Below, piece after piece: positions 1-11,212 of a DNA stretch of 64,000 nucleotides. The position numbers and the translations under genes are program-made. This DNA is from Eustoma russellianum. Its lineage: Eukaryota; Streptophyta; Magnoliopsida; Gentianales; Gentianaceae. The stretch is taken from the NCBI GenBank assembly GCA_036186865.1, contig AP025055.1:23177856-23241855 (forward strand), in the 5' to 3' direction. The notes beneath the pieces were generated by a model. It was not told the origin of the DNA and made no database searches. It worked only from the letters and a program-made list of their open reading frames with translations. Position 1 is the first letter of the stretch, and each line of letters starts with the position of its first letter.

Positions 1-80
1 TTCAGCACCATACGAACAAGATAAGGCCAAAAAACAACAATTCAAAGTAGCCTGCTAATCTCAAATCAAAGGTACATACA

Positions 81-2233
81 ATGACTATTGTTTTTCACAA
101 AGGTGAGTTGGAAGGTATGTCTACACAACATCTTCCTCTTTTCGATGGAAATAATTTCGTTCATTGAAAACTTAGAATGAGGCTATGCTTAATGGCTATA
201 GACATCGATTTATTGTCTATAGTTGAATATGGGCCATACATTCTAATGAAAATGGTACAAGTTAGTGGAGTCACACAAGAAATAGAAAAATATAAAAGCG
301 AATGGTCTTCCGAAGATAAAAAGAAAATGTCCATGAATGCTAAAGCTATGCAATTACTGTTAAACGGACTAACAACCTCCGAACCAGGATATGTGTCAAA
401 TTGCACAAGTGCACACGACACGTGGAAATCATTAGAATTAAAGCATGAAGATACTAGCGGGGTAAAAGAGTCAAAAATAGATATGCTTATGTTTGAGCTT
501 GAATCTTTCAAAATGTTACCAAACAATCCATAACATCTAAGGATTTGAGGATTACTAACATTTTCAATGCCCTTGAAGCTTTAGGCAAATCATTCACGAA
601 CAATGAAAAGGTTCAAAAGGTGTTGTGAAGCCTTCCTGCTGAATGGGATCCTAAGGTAATATCAATCGAAGAGACAAAGTCAATCACTAAGATGGATGAA
701 TTGATCGGTTCACTTAGAGTTTACGAGATAAAACTAAACCAAAGGAAGTCTGAGTCATTTAAGTCATCCGGTAAGTCTACAGCTTTCAAATCAACTGGAT
801 CACATGCAAATAATGATGATAGTAATAGTGATAATGAATTAGACGATGACTTAATATTGATAACTAGAAACTTAGAAAGTTTTTCAAATGGCCTAATAGG
901 AATAGACAACGATATTCTTCTTCTTCTTCTTCTCAACCTAAGAAAAATAACTCTAATAACAATAAATAGTATAATAAAGAGTTAAAGTGTTATGAATGTG
1001 GTCAAAAAGGACACATCTCTTATGATTGCCCGACAAAGAAAAAAGCCAACAACAATAATAATAACAATAAAAAAGACAAGGAGATGCAAAAATCAAAGGC
1101 AAAGGAGACCAAGTTAAGAAAAGGCAAACAAGCAATGAAGGCGAGCACGTGGAGCGACTCGTCCGACTCAGAATACGACACTGAGGAAGCTCAATTCTGC
1201 TTTGTATCCAACAAGGTAAGTTCTTCATCTGATGGAGATTCTGATACTGAAATGTCATTCGATGAAATGTATGAAGAACTTTTAAGGATGCATGCTCACT
1301 GTAAAAGGCTCTCTAAAGAAAAGAAGAAACTAATTGAAGAAAATGAGTTGAAGACGTCAAACTTAAAGTTTTCCGATCAATTAGAATCTTTTAAACAAGA
1401 GTCTACTAATACTTTTGATTCTTTAGAGATTAAAATTGAATCATATAGGAAAAATGAACAAAAATTAAAAACTGAAAATAGTATGTTGAAGTCTAAGTTA
1501 GGAAGTTGTGAAAATGAGATAGTACAACTTAAATTTACTAAACTAAACTTAGAAAAAATGTTAGAACAATTTAAATCTGGTACAAACATGTTAGATACAC
1601 TTGTATCATCTCAAAAATATGGAAACAATAAAAGTGGATTATGATATAAAGAAGAAAATGCCAAAGTAGATAAAAAGACTAAGTTTGTTTCATCAAGTAC
1701 GAAACTACCATACAATACAATGAAATCAACTTTGCCTGCTACATCTTCTTCTACTCCTTTTTCTTTTTATTCTAAGGCAAAAATACAACATGCACCCACA
1801 AAAGCACACACAAATCAACATGATACTAGGAAAAATTTTGCATCTAGACAAGCTAGAAATTATGCCTATATGTATACAAATGCAACTAGACATAATAAAA
1901 TGCATCCAACTTATTATGAACCTAAATATAGGCAACATTCATATAAGACTTATAGAAATGCATATGAACAAATACACAGCGCCATTCAAGAAACAAAATC
2001 ATATGCCTTATACACACTATCAAAATCGGCCAAGATATAGTACTTATCAACCAAGGTATAACATGTATAACCATGCATCATCTTTTAAATGGAATGGACA
2101 ATTACATGAAAATCCTTTTCATTATTCAGCTTATAATAATGTCAAATATGTGCCTAGAAGGAATGTCCAAGTTTGGATACCTAAGGGACATTTAAACAAG
2201 GATGCTGCTCCTAACATTCAAGGACCCAAATAA
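81..2233 (+). pseudogene. gag: Sirevirus gag pseudogene
   Basis: The capsid/nucleocapsid precursor packages element RNA in cytoplasmic particles. I place the start at ATG 81 because the related element at 60259 starts at the matching point. The retrotransposon gag domain covers about 140-740. A CCHC knuckle (CYEC, then H, then C) is encoded at 988-1029, followed by a Lys/Glu-rich coiled coil at about 1240-1600 and a Tyr/His/Asn-rich tail to 2233. Breaks: TGA at 165-167 where the sister element has Trp, frame changes between 533 and 692 and between about 880 and 985, a stop at 1642-1644, and a frame change near 2000. Gag and pol were probably one reading frame or separated by a single stop. 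Confidence 0.8.
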
Positions 2234-2315
2234 AGGGTACCTACAACTTTGTCTCCATTGTAGGAAAATCGCAAGGAATGCAAGAAGGAGGCAAAGTCAA
2301 AGAATCTAAAAACTA

Positions 2316-3924
2316 AATGGTTTTAGATAGTAGATGTTCAAGGCATATGACGGGCAACCCTAAAATATTCACCTAGTTGGAACATATCGAGAATGGAGGA
2401 AAGGTGACATTCGGTGACAACAACAAAGGAAAAGTTGTTGGAAAAGGAACAATCGGAGACCCTAACACATTTCAAATACGAAACGTGTTGTTAGTAAGTA
2501 ATATTTCATATAATTTATTAAGTATTTCTCAACTTATAGATTGAGGATATAATGTTTCTTTTCTTCCCAATTCTTGTGATATAATAAATGAAAAAGGACA
2601 AATTATATTAAAAGAAAATAGAGATGGTAACATTTACACACTATCACTAAATAACATGTTAGATGCTAAGGTTAAGTGTTTGATATCACATGACTCAGAT
2701 GTGAACTTGTAGCATAGACGACTAGGCCATATAGGAATTTCAACGATTAAAAAGTTGTCTAAGAATACTTTAATAAGAGGCATGCCTAAGTTAAACTTAG
2801 ATAATTTTCAAATGTGTGATACGTGTATTAAAGGAAAACATATTAAAGAAACACTAAAACCAAAACATGAAGTGAGTATTAGTCATGTACTAGAATTGCT
2901 TCACTTAGACTTATTTGGTCCAAGTAGGACAAGAAGTCTAGGTGGTCACTACTATGTGTGTGTCATAGTAGATGATTACTCACGATATACATGGATATTG
3001 TTCTTAACACACAAAGATGATGCTCCATTGGAAATCGAAACTCTTATCAATCAACTCGAAAATATTTACGAAGAAAATGTTAAAAGAATTAGGAGTGATA
3101 GATGTGGAGAATTTAAAAACAAAGATGCAATCAAGTTTTGTGAATTACATGGAATTAAAAATGAATTCTCACCACCTAGAATACCACAACATGGAGTTGT
3201 TGAACGTAAAAATAGAACTATACAAGAAATAGCAAGGACAATGTTGTGTGAAAACAAAGCACCTAAATATTTATGGGCTGAAGCTGTTAGTTGTGCCTGT
3301 TATATTATAAATAGACTTTCTATTAGAAAGAAATTAAATAAAACACCTTACGAATTTTTAAACAATAGACAACCTAAGGTAGATTATCTAAGAGTATTTG
3401 GTTGTAAGTGTTTTGTGTCGAACACTAAGGATAATCTAGACAAGTTTGAACAAAAATCTATTGAATGCGTATTTTTTGGTTATTCAACTACTTCAAGAGC
3501 ATATAGATGTTATAATCCTGCATCTAGAAAAATAATTGAATCTATACATGTGAAATTCAATGAAATTACATACTTTGAAATTAGTGATAAAACTCAACAT
3601 AAACAAGAAAATAATGTTGAAAATATGTTTGATGATGATGATATATTACTTGAGTCTGTACTTGATCGTCTAGAATTAACTCCCCCTAAACAAGTCATGC
3701 ATGAACCCTTAGATGAAATAAATGAAGAAACTTTGCAATTGGAAGATAATACAACTATTCCAATTATATATGATAATGTTCATACAAATGAAACATTTGA
3801 ACAAGATAAGGGTGAACCTAGTCAACCTAGGAATTGGTGGCACCCTAAAGAATTAATCATTGAGGATCCAAGTGTTGGGGTTAGAACACGTAGGAATATA
3901 GTCAACCTGCAGGACATAGCTTAA
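2316..3924 (+). pseudogene. pol: Protease / GAG-pre-integrase / integrase part of pol, broken
   Basis: The aspartic protease site at 2326-2334 reads Asp-Ser-Arg instead of the expected Asp-Ser-Gly; the sister element at 62289 keeps DSG. The GAG-pre-integrase domain (about 2690-2900) has the H..GH..C..C zinc pattern but carries in-frame stops near 2540 and 2710. From 2755 to 3924 the frame is open for 389 codons and holds the integrase core: Asp in LHLDLFG, Asp in RSDRCGEF and Glu in VVERKN, so the DDE triad is intact, followed by the YLRVFGCKCF and ECVFFGYS motifs usual in copia integrases. The open integrase next to a dead protease shows decay by scattered point changes rather than selection for function. 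Confidence 0.85.
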
Positions 3925-5503
3925 TTTCACACTTAGAACCTAAGAATGTAAAGGAAGCCTTAGGTGATATATCTTGGATAGATGTCATGCATGAGGAATT
4001 GAATCAATTTACAAGGAACAACGTGTGGGGCTTGGTACCTAAACCCGAAAATAAGTTTATAATAGAACGAAATGGGCATTTAGGAATAAAATAGATGAAT
4101 AAGGAAACATCACAGAAAATAAGGCTAGGCTAGTCGCACAAGGTTATAATCAACAAGAAGGAATAGCTTATGAAGAAACCTTCGCAACCGTTGCACGGCT
4201 AGAAGCAATTAGATTGTTACTTGCGATTGCAAGTCTAAGCAATATTAAACTCTTCCAAATGGATGTCAAGAGTGCGTTATTGAATGGATACATCCAAGAA
4301 GAGGTGTTTGTGAAACAACCCCTGGATTCGAAGATCCAAAGAATCCTAACCATGTTTACAAGCTTAAGAAAGCTTTATATGGTTTGAAACAAGCTCCAAG
4401 AGCTTGGTATGATAGATTTGCAAACTTTCTTATTGCAAATAATTATCAAAGGGGGACCATAGACAACACATTATTCCTAAGAAGAAAAGATAATCACTTA
4501 TTAATAGTTCAAATATATGTAGATGATATAATCTTTGGTTCAACCAACCCTACCTTAGTAAAAGACTTCGAAGAGTGTATGAAGTCCGAATTTGAAATGT
4601 CAATGGTTGGAGAACTGAACTACTTCTGAGGGCTTCAAATCAAACAAACCCCTCAAGGAATCCACATTAGCCAACTTAAGCATGTCAATGATATGATTAA
4701 GAAGTTTGGAAGAGTTGAAACCAACACCTACACCTATGAGCATTAGCACCAAACTAGACAAAGATAAAAATGTTAAACTTTTTGATGACACACTTTATAG
4801 GTCTATGATTGGCTCATTGTTATATTTACTGCATCAAGACCTGACATCATGTTTAGTGTGTGTATGTGTGCTAGGTTTCAATCTTGTCCTAAGGTATCTC
4901 ATTACAATGCAGTGAAAAAGATCTTTAGATATCTTAAACACACACCTCACTTAGGACTTTGGTATGATAGAAATGCAAAGTTGGAAGTATACGTATATAA
5001 TGATGCTGATTATGGTGGTTGCAAATTAGATAGAAAATCCACTAGCGGTACATGTCAATTCATAGGAACCAACTTGATCACTTGGTTTTCTAAAAAGCAA
5101 GCTAGTGTAGCTCTTTCTTTCACTAAAACCGAGTATATAGCCTTGAGTTTATGCACTACCCAAATACTTTGGCTTAAACAACAACTTAGTGATTTTGTCA
5201 TTAAAATGAATAAGATTCCAATTTTCTGCAATAGCACAAGTGCGATCAATCATTCTCGGAATTCGGTACTCATTCTAAGGCCAAACACATTGAGGTAAGA
5301 TACCATTTCCTTCGAGATTGTGTTCAAAATGGGGACATAACCATAGATCATGTAAGAACTAATCATCAAATAGCTGACACCTTCACCAAACCCCTTAACC
5401 AAGCCACTTTTGAAAACTTACGAGCTAAGTTAGGTATGATGACTTACGATACTATTGCGTGGTTCTATCTTTTGCATGATTTGGAAAATAAAGAGGGGAG
5501 ATA
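3925..5503 (+). pseudogene. pol: Reverse transcriptase / RNase H part of pol, broken
   Basis: The RVT_2 type reverse transcriptase of Ty1/copia makes cDNA from element RNA. The catalytic YVDD lies in QIYVDDIIFG at about 4507-4536, inside an open stretch 4384-4629; the LKQAPRAWYDRF motif precedes it. RNase H motifs follow: an Asp in YNDADYGG (about 5000), Glu in TKTEYIAL (about 5130) and Asn where Asp is usual in the C(D/N)N box near 5228. Stops or frame changes break the frame near 3924, 4060-4100, 4310, 4629, 4700, 4830-4910 and 5280. The C-terminal AKHIEVRYHF-type end continues in another frame to about 5503. Confidence 0.85.
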
Positions 5504-5818
5504 GAATAAGAACATGATTTTAGTTGGTAAGTCATGATTTGAGTTGAATAATATGTTAAGTTTCAATTAGTATAAGTTTTGAGCATAGGTTAAGGGGGAG
5601 AGTATAAGTTGAGGGGGAGCACATGAACACATGAGATTTGAAAGTTTGAAAACAATTGTTATAGAATTGATGAAACAATTGGTAATTGGTGAGGTTTTCA
5701 AAACAATTCAATTGGTATAATATTGGTAAATATGTGATAAATAATTGTTAAAGAGTTGTGACATTGTGACATTAAAATCATGTTAAGTTATTTTGAAAAT
5801 CATCCAAAAGGGGGAGAA
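5504..5818 (+). other. 3' untranslated region with several polypurine tracts
   Basis: Between the pol end and the LTR, purine tracts AAGGGGGAGAG (about 5590) and GAGGGGGAGCAC (about 5612) precede the terminal tract AAAAGGGGGAGA at 5807-5817, which abuts the LTR. The last one is the expected plus-strand primer; extra upstream tracts are a known Sirevirus trait. No ORF is seen. Confidence 0.75.
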
Positions 5819-8363
5819 TGTTGAGAAATATGTTTGGATAATTTTCAAAGTCATGATTTTAAGTGGAGAATGCATAAAAATGTCACACATGGTTGAATAT
5901 GTGATTAAAAGTTGAAAACATTGAGAAAAATGACATCGATATGTCAAGTTGTTGCACTTCGATCGATCGATGTACTTCGATCCTTCACATCGATCGATCT
6001 ATGTAAGACAGAGAAAGTTCAAGACCTGACTGTGAGACATCGATCTCTAAAACTGAGACACATCGATCGATCGATGTATACATCGAACCCTCACTTCGAT
6101 TGATTGATGTCTAGGGATTTTAGAACACTCACTGTGGACATCGATCTCTGAAGCTGAGGCACTTCGATCGATCAATGTCTAGGACTTTTAGAAATGTTTT
6201 CTCTAAAATGTGATAAAGTGGTTGTTTTCATTTGTACATGATTTATATATGTTCATTATGTTGATATTATGTGTTTTTGATGATTATCAATGACTTGTGA
6301 CTAATGTGCCTTGGAAGTTTCTACAACTTACCAAAAAGGGCATAATTGGTATTTTGAGTTTTGTAGGAACACGATATGGTGGAAATATTTCAAGGACTTA
6401 TTCTCACGTTATTTATCATCACAAAGATGTTATTATATTTATTTCTGACCATCCGAGTCATTTCTGGAGTTTTCTCTCACCAGGGGCATTTTGGTCATTT
6501 TACCCCTGAGGGCATTTTTGGTATTTTCACTCAAAGAATCTCTCGAGTATATTATTATCGGTATTCTGAAGCTTGTGTATGATCATTTTGAAGATTATTT
6601 GGTGGTTCTTTATCTTATTTCTCTATTTGATGATATTATCGACAGTAGCGGTATATGTGACAAGTTGTGATGTCACATTCTATTTCTTTCTTGAAGAACC
6701 TCTTCTATATGTTATTGGAGAATATTAATCATCATATTTCAGAGAATTTAAAGGTGATAAGGGTGTGAAAATGATCACTACATACAAGAAGAAATAGTGG
6801 GAATTTTGGTGTTATATGTTGACATAATCTTGTCAACCATTATTTGTTGATTTCTTCTTCAAAAATCTGAGTTGATATGCATATATATGCGTTGAAAAAC
6901 TTTTATATTCAGTTGGAGATGATGTGTTATTCATTTTATGGCTTGGTGACAAGTGGATAAATCAAAAAGAGGCTAGTTGGCAAAAGTTGCCAACTTGGAA
7001 AAATTGAATTGGTAGCCAACGGTCATGGCTGAATTTTCAGCAGGTTTCTGAGTCAAAATACAGCTCCCACATGCCTATTCTTTTGCAAGGAGTTGAGGGT
7101 TTCTTGGTGGTATTATCCCTTAGTATTATCTTCATTTTTCAAGCAAATTCCACATCATTTTTTGTGATAAAAATTCGGCCATGCTGAAAGTATAAGGTGG
7201 ACCAATCGTTCTTGTCTATGTTGCCAAGTGTAAAAGATGATTATGTAGCCAACCAATGATGTGAAGACAACTAGGACTTGATGATGAAGATGTTGACACA
7301 TTGGAGTTCTTATCTTCAAGAGCCATTTCACACTATAAATAGGAGGCAAAGGTGAAGAAGAAGAACACACTTGAAGCACACTTGAAATCAATAGTTGATT
7401 CGTCTAGCTGTCTTCTTTTTCTACTCATTCTTGTTTCATTCTTTGTAGCCAAGGTGTTCTTGTGATATTTGTTGTAGAGCTACAAGCCTCTTGTCTTTCA
7501 TTTGTAAGATTGGCTAGCCAAATCTATAAGGCTATACCAATAGGTGGTAGAGGTGTTGCAACCAAGAGTTGCATAGTGGTGTTCATCCAAGTCTTGAATA
7601 GGATTGGTGTTTAACCCAAGGATCAAGCTTGGTTCTTGTTGTAATTTGGTTCATATCATAGTAAAATCCAAGGAAAGGTGTTCCTTGGGACTGGAGTAGG
7701 TCACAATGACCGAAGCAGGATAAATTCCCGATGTTCTTATCTTGTTTCTGCATTTTTGCGTTCTGCCAGTTTTTCACTGCAGATTTCATACAATCCCACA
7801 CGTTTTGAAAAAATAGCTAAACACTTCCAAAATTCGTGATTTTTGGTGGAGTTATACTTCAGGATGTTAGTTTTCATTTGCAAGAAGAATCACTTGATTT
7901 GAACAAGGAAAAGTTAGTCTTTCAGTCGTTGCAAGATAACTGCTCTAATCTGACCAGTTTTGAGAAAACTTGCATTCTGTTTTAACCAAGAGTTTTTTAA
8001 GGTCAAGGCCTTTTGGAATCATAAATTAGACATCGTAAGGAGTGTTTTGATATAAAGTTCAATCTTTTTGGTTAAGTATTCAAAGAGAAACATGTTTTCC
8101 AATTTCAGCAACATTCTATCCAATTCTGTCCAGATTGACCATCTGAATCTTTTTATTTGTTTTAAGGGCCAAAAAATCTTAATTTTGTCTAATTTTTGGA
8201 AATATTCTTGTCAACACACTGAAGTTAGGTTCTGGAAATTTTTATAATTTTTGGAGTTGTGTACAAGGATTTTGAAATTTTTCAAAAAGGGTAGTAGTGT
8301 AATTTCCGCTAACCACTATTCACCCCCCTCTAGTGGTGTTTATTGCAGGTGCACGGTCCAACA
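5819..8363 (+). repeat. 3' LTR of the first Sirevirus-like element
   Basis: It starts with TGTTGAGAAATATG directly after the polypurine tract and ends GGTCCAACA, giving the terminal inverted pair TGTTG/CAACA. Length is 2545 bp. The 3' end carries CACCCCCCTCTAGTGGTG, which resembles the ends of the other long LTRs in the window. The 5' third holds an array of palindromic CATCGATCGATCGATG-type motifs. No coding ORF was accepted. Only one LTR of the pair is in view, so its age cannot be judged. Confidence 0.8.
5955..6180 (+). repeat. Palindromic CATCGATCGATCGATG-type motif array in LTR
   Basis: Five related motifs at about 5957, 5987, 6060, 6092 and 6161, each a variant of CACATCGATCGATCGATGT. 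Two are preceded by a short inverted pair of the form TCTCT...AGAGA. The same composite motif recurs at 14985-15385 in a different LTR. Confidence 0.8.
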
Positions 8364-8385
8364 CTAACCATGGTATCATTCAACT
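8364..8385 (+). other. Possible degenerate primer binding site after LTR
   Basis: Seven bases after the LTR end the sequence reads TGGTATCA, matching the first 8 bases of the tRNA-Met site TGGTATCAGAGC used by the other elements here. If real, an internal region once followed this LTR, meaning a tandem or recombined element. An 8-base match can also occur by chance. Confidence 0.25.
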
Positions 8386-8537
8386 AAAAAGGCTTTCAAC
8401 AATGAATATAGACTAACTACAACAACTTTCTTTTGTACCAAGATTCATAAGAAAACAGCCTTGGATTTTTCAAACACTCTATACAATCTAGAAAATCATA
8501 ATTCATCATATTCTTATATTTAGTTAGTATTCTATTT

Positions 8538-8663
8538 TCATTATGGGTTATGGGAAAACAACCTCTGTGTGTTTTTAACACATAGGTATGGTTGTGTACA
8601 TCCGACCCTCCATATCTCACTATAGACGGGAGCCTCTAGGCAATGGGGTGTTGTTGTAGCAAT
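8538..8663 (+). mobile_element. SINE-like or 5'-truncated RTE insertion with 14-bp target duplication
   Basis: A 126-bp insert is flanked by the direct repeat TTAGTATTCTATTT at 8524-8537 and 8664-8677. It contains GGGAAAACAACCTCT, GTGTACATCCGACCCTCC and GGGAGCCTC..GGCAATGGGGTGTTGTTGT in that order. These blocks are characteristic of plant RTE 3' ends and the SINEs that share them, and the GTTGTTGT end is the usual simple-repeat tail. Whether it is a true SINE with a tRNA head or only a truncated LINE end cannot be told; no A/B box promoter was confirmed. Confidence 0.7.
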
Positions 8664-8677
8664 TTAGTATTCTATTT

Positions 8678-10139
8678 ACATGTTACATGAAATGAAAGTC
8701 TTACAAGATTATTCAAACGCAAACATTAAACCTAGGAATTCACCTTAAATGACTTTTAAGTTTTTCGTAAACTTCTTAACATTTTAACATAACGACATTG
8801 AATACCTAAGACTAGATATTTTCATGTACATATATGTGCCGTTATCATAACTACAAAAATAACTAGCCTTAGATATTTCAATTTCCACTTGAAACTCTAT
8901 TCTCAATTTTTAAAGCAAACCATCAAATCTCTAATTATTAGATATTTCAATTACCATACAAAAATTTCAACAATATACATAACTACCGTGCTTCACATTT
9001 AAAATTCTTTGAAATTTTCTCGTTAGCATGAAATCCAACGACAAATAACAGAGCAAACTACAAATCTCATAATCATAATTTAAGCGTAACTCTATTAAGA
9101 CAATGAGCTAAATCATGTCATACATTTAAACATATTTATATACCTTCATATATTTATTTTTGCAAATCATAAACGAAGAAGATGTATTACATTCTTTAGT
9201 CATTTTAACAATGATGATGCTCTCCTTCTTTATTCTCTTAATCGTGTTAGCATTTTCATTATTTTAACTTTCAAACAAAAGTTAAATACATCAATCATAT
9301 AAGCACATATGCAAAATCTATCAAGAGGCAATGATCACATACATAGTACAAAATAAATAGTAAAGTCCTTATTTGGCAGTGACTCATAAATTAATTCCTG
9401 TGTACAGTAGGAACACAGCACATTGTCAACTCTAGTCTTATAGACAAAGTTAACTTTAAGGATACCTTCAATTTTTCTACTACCTGGATTTTCTTCCGCA
9501 TCCTTGAAGAAAACTAATCTTCCACTTTTTGTCTCTTGAATTTCAAAAAATAAATATCAACTGGTTGCAATCAACTTGGTAGAAATAACACACACCATCT
9601 ATTCTGTTACACTACCAACAAAGTTACCTCAAGGAGGATGGCGAGCATAATGATCTCCTTGTCTTCCTCCAACTTAGTATTATCGTTGATTTCTTCCCTT
9701 CGTCCATGGTCAAAGATTATGTTGATGTTGTCTTTGTTGCATGTTACTCCTTTTGGTGCTTCCTCTGAATGATGTCATAATCATTTTCATGATTAACTTG
9801 TTTGTTTCTAAGCCCCAATGTTGATAAAATTGGCTACCTCCGAGATGAGTGTTCAATAATCAAAATTACAAAATCCATTCACGTGCATGTAATATTTGTG
9901 GCTTTAAACTTCATGTTTTGCCAATTGTCGAAGAACAACTCCTCTATGTATGACATTTTCATAGAGCATTTTCTTTTGAATGATTATTTTGCTTAAACTT
10001 GTGTCTAACATCTTTAAGAGTGTTAAAAATTTAGGCTCGGAGTACATGAAAGATGATAAACCAACAACACAAAATATAAGTCTAAGAAATTGATATCGAA
10101 GAACTAAATAGGACTATAGATCAATGGGGAGAAAATTAA
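8678..10139. other. AT-rich non-coding stretch
   Basis: No ORF with recognisable protein similarity, no tRNA or rRNA and no clear repeat structure was seen. It may be old internal or flanking DNA of the retroelement whose coiled-coil remnant follows at 10140. Confidence 0.5.
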
Positions 10140-10310
10140 GACAAAGAGCAGAATCGCACGGATGTTCTTAAGGTGGAAGTAGATACTCTCAAAAACAAAG
10201 TTAGCACGTTAGAAACGGAATTAACCGCCCAAAAGACGAAATATGAAAAGTTGAAATCCAAACTTGAGGCAGTTGTCGTTAAACTTTTCTTTTCATTGGA
10301 TGATGAGTAG
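10140..10310 (+). pseudogene. Coiled-coil C-terminal remnant, retroelement-like
   Basis: An open stretch of 56 codons ends in TAG at 10308-10310. It encodes a heptad-rich segment (VDTLKNKVSTLETELTAQK and onwards, Leu/Val every 3-4 residues) and ends in an acidic DDE. It has no ATG in frame and is bounded on the left by a stop. A purine tract, AAAAAGGGGAGAAA, follows at about 10445, as at the end of Sirevirus internal regions, which sometimes carry an extra 3' coiled-coil ORF. I infer it is the end of such an ORF, but the family was not recognised. Confidence 0.45.
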
Positions 10311-10574
10311 TAGTTAATCCCCATCCTACAGTCCTACTAAGCTAGTAAGACTACTTTTGATATGTCTTCAACATTTCAACTGGTGTATTAAATCTCTTGA
10401 AAATGTTTATATCTTATTCAATGATTAGTATTTTGATCTTTTCAAAAAGGGGAGAAATATTTATTGGATATACTTGTTTGTGTATGCTTGGTATGCTTGG
10501 TAAATGTATGTGTATTGGATATGCTTGGACATGCTGCTTGGTATGCTTATTATATATATATACACACTAGATAT
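10311..10574 (+). other. Retroelement 3' region, left of LINE insertion
   Basis: Non-coding. It includes the purine tract near 10445 and copies of a TATGCTTGG-type short motif at about 10470-10550. The stretch continues after the LINE at 14491, so both sides are inferred to be one retroelement 3' untranslated region. Confidence 0.45.
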
Positions 10575-10583
10575 GCTTACTAC
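10575..10583 (+). repeat. Target site duplication of RTE LINE, left copy
   Basis: GCTTACTAC here is repeated exactly at 14482-14490, on the far side of the LINE. Confidence 0.75.
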
Positions 10584-11212
10584 TTTACGTTCTATAACTT
10601 ATTGTGAAGCAGGTATTAGATCTTCAGCTTTTTCAAGGAAGAGAATTTCTCCCAAGTTGTCTTCTTCAGTTGTCATCACCGGCCCCGTCGCTGTTTTGTT
10701 GCACATTTTGTTCTCTCGCCTAGAACGGTCATCTTCCCCCGTGACTGAATCTGCTTTGGACATCTCCTCCAACGACCAGATCTTTCCGCGTTGCTTCTCT
10801 ATTACAGATTGCCTCCGGTCAGGCCTCCCTTTCAGTGATCTAGTGCTGCAACCAACCAGATCTGTCATGTTATTTCATCTGCTTCCTCCGGCAAACTTTC
10901 CATCGTACTTCTGGCAGTACCAACTTCAAAGAACAGTGTCTTGCCACCTTGCTTAGAAAGCTTTTTGCCCATTCCTTAATTCTAGAGCTTCGAGTGCCCA
11001 AAAGAAAATATAGATTCAGAACAGTTGCTCTATTGGATCTTGGTGTGCTACAATCCAACCAGATGATATAATTTCATTTTTGTCTTATTATCCTTGAAGT
11101 AATTTTGATTGTTTACATTTAGTTTCAAACTTTCGACATCAGTAGCATACCTTGGATTTTTAGTTTTAGTTGCAATAATTGATAGAAGACGTCAGGATGT
11201 TTCCGTGAGACC

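Larger units (their letters stand above)
1..8363 (+). mobile_element. Sirevirus-like Ty1/copia retrotransposon, 5' end outside window
   Basis: Order seen on the plus strand: gag with CCHC knuckle and long coiled coil, protease, GAG-pre-integrase, integrase, RT, RNase H, a 3' region with several polypurine tracts, then a long LTR. This PR-INT-RT-RH order is Ty1/copia; the extended coiled-coil gag and multiple polypurine tracts point to the Sirevirus lineage. The 5' LTR and primer site lie left of base 1, since gag begins at 81. The element is dead: several frames are broken and the protease motif is changed. Confidence 0.9.

Noticed and set aside
10599..10868. 89-codon minus-strand ORF in the LINE leader
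   Set aside because: No recognisable motif; it lies in the inferred 5' untranslated region of the RTE LINE.
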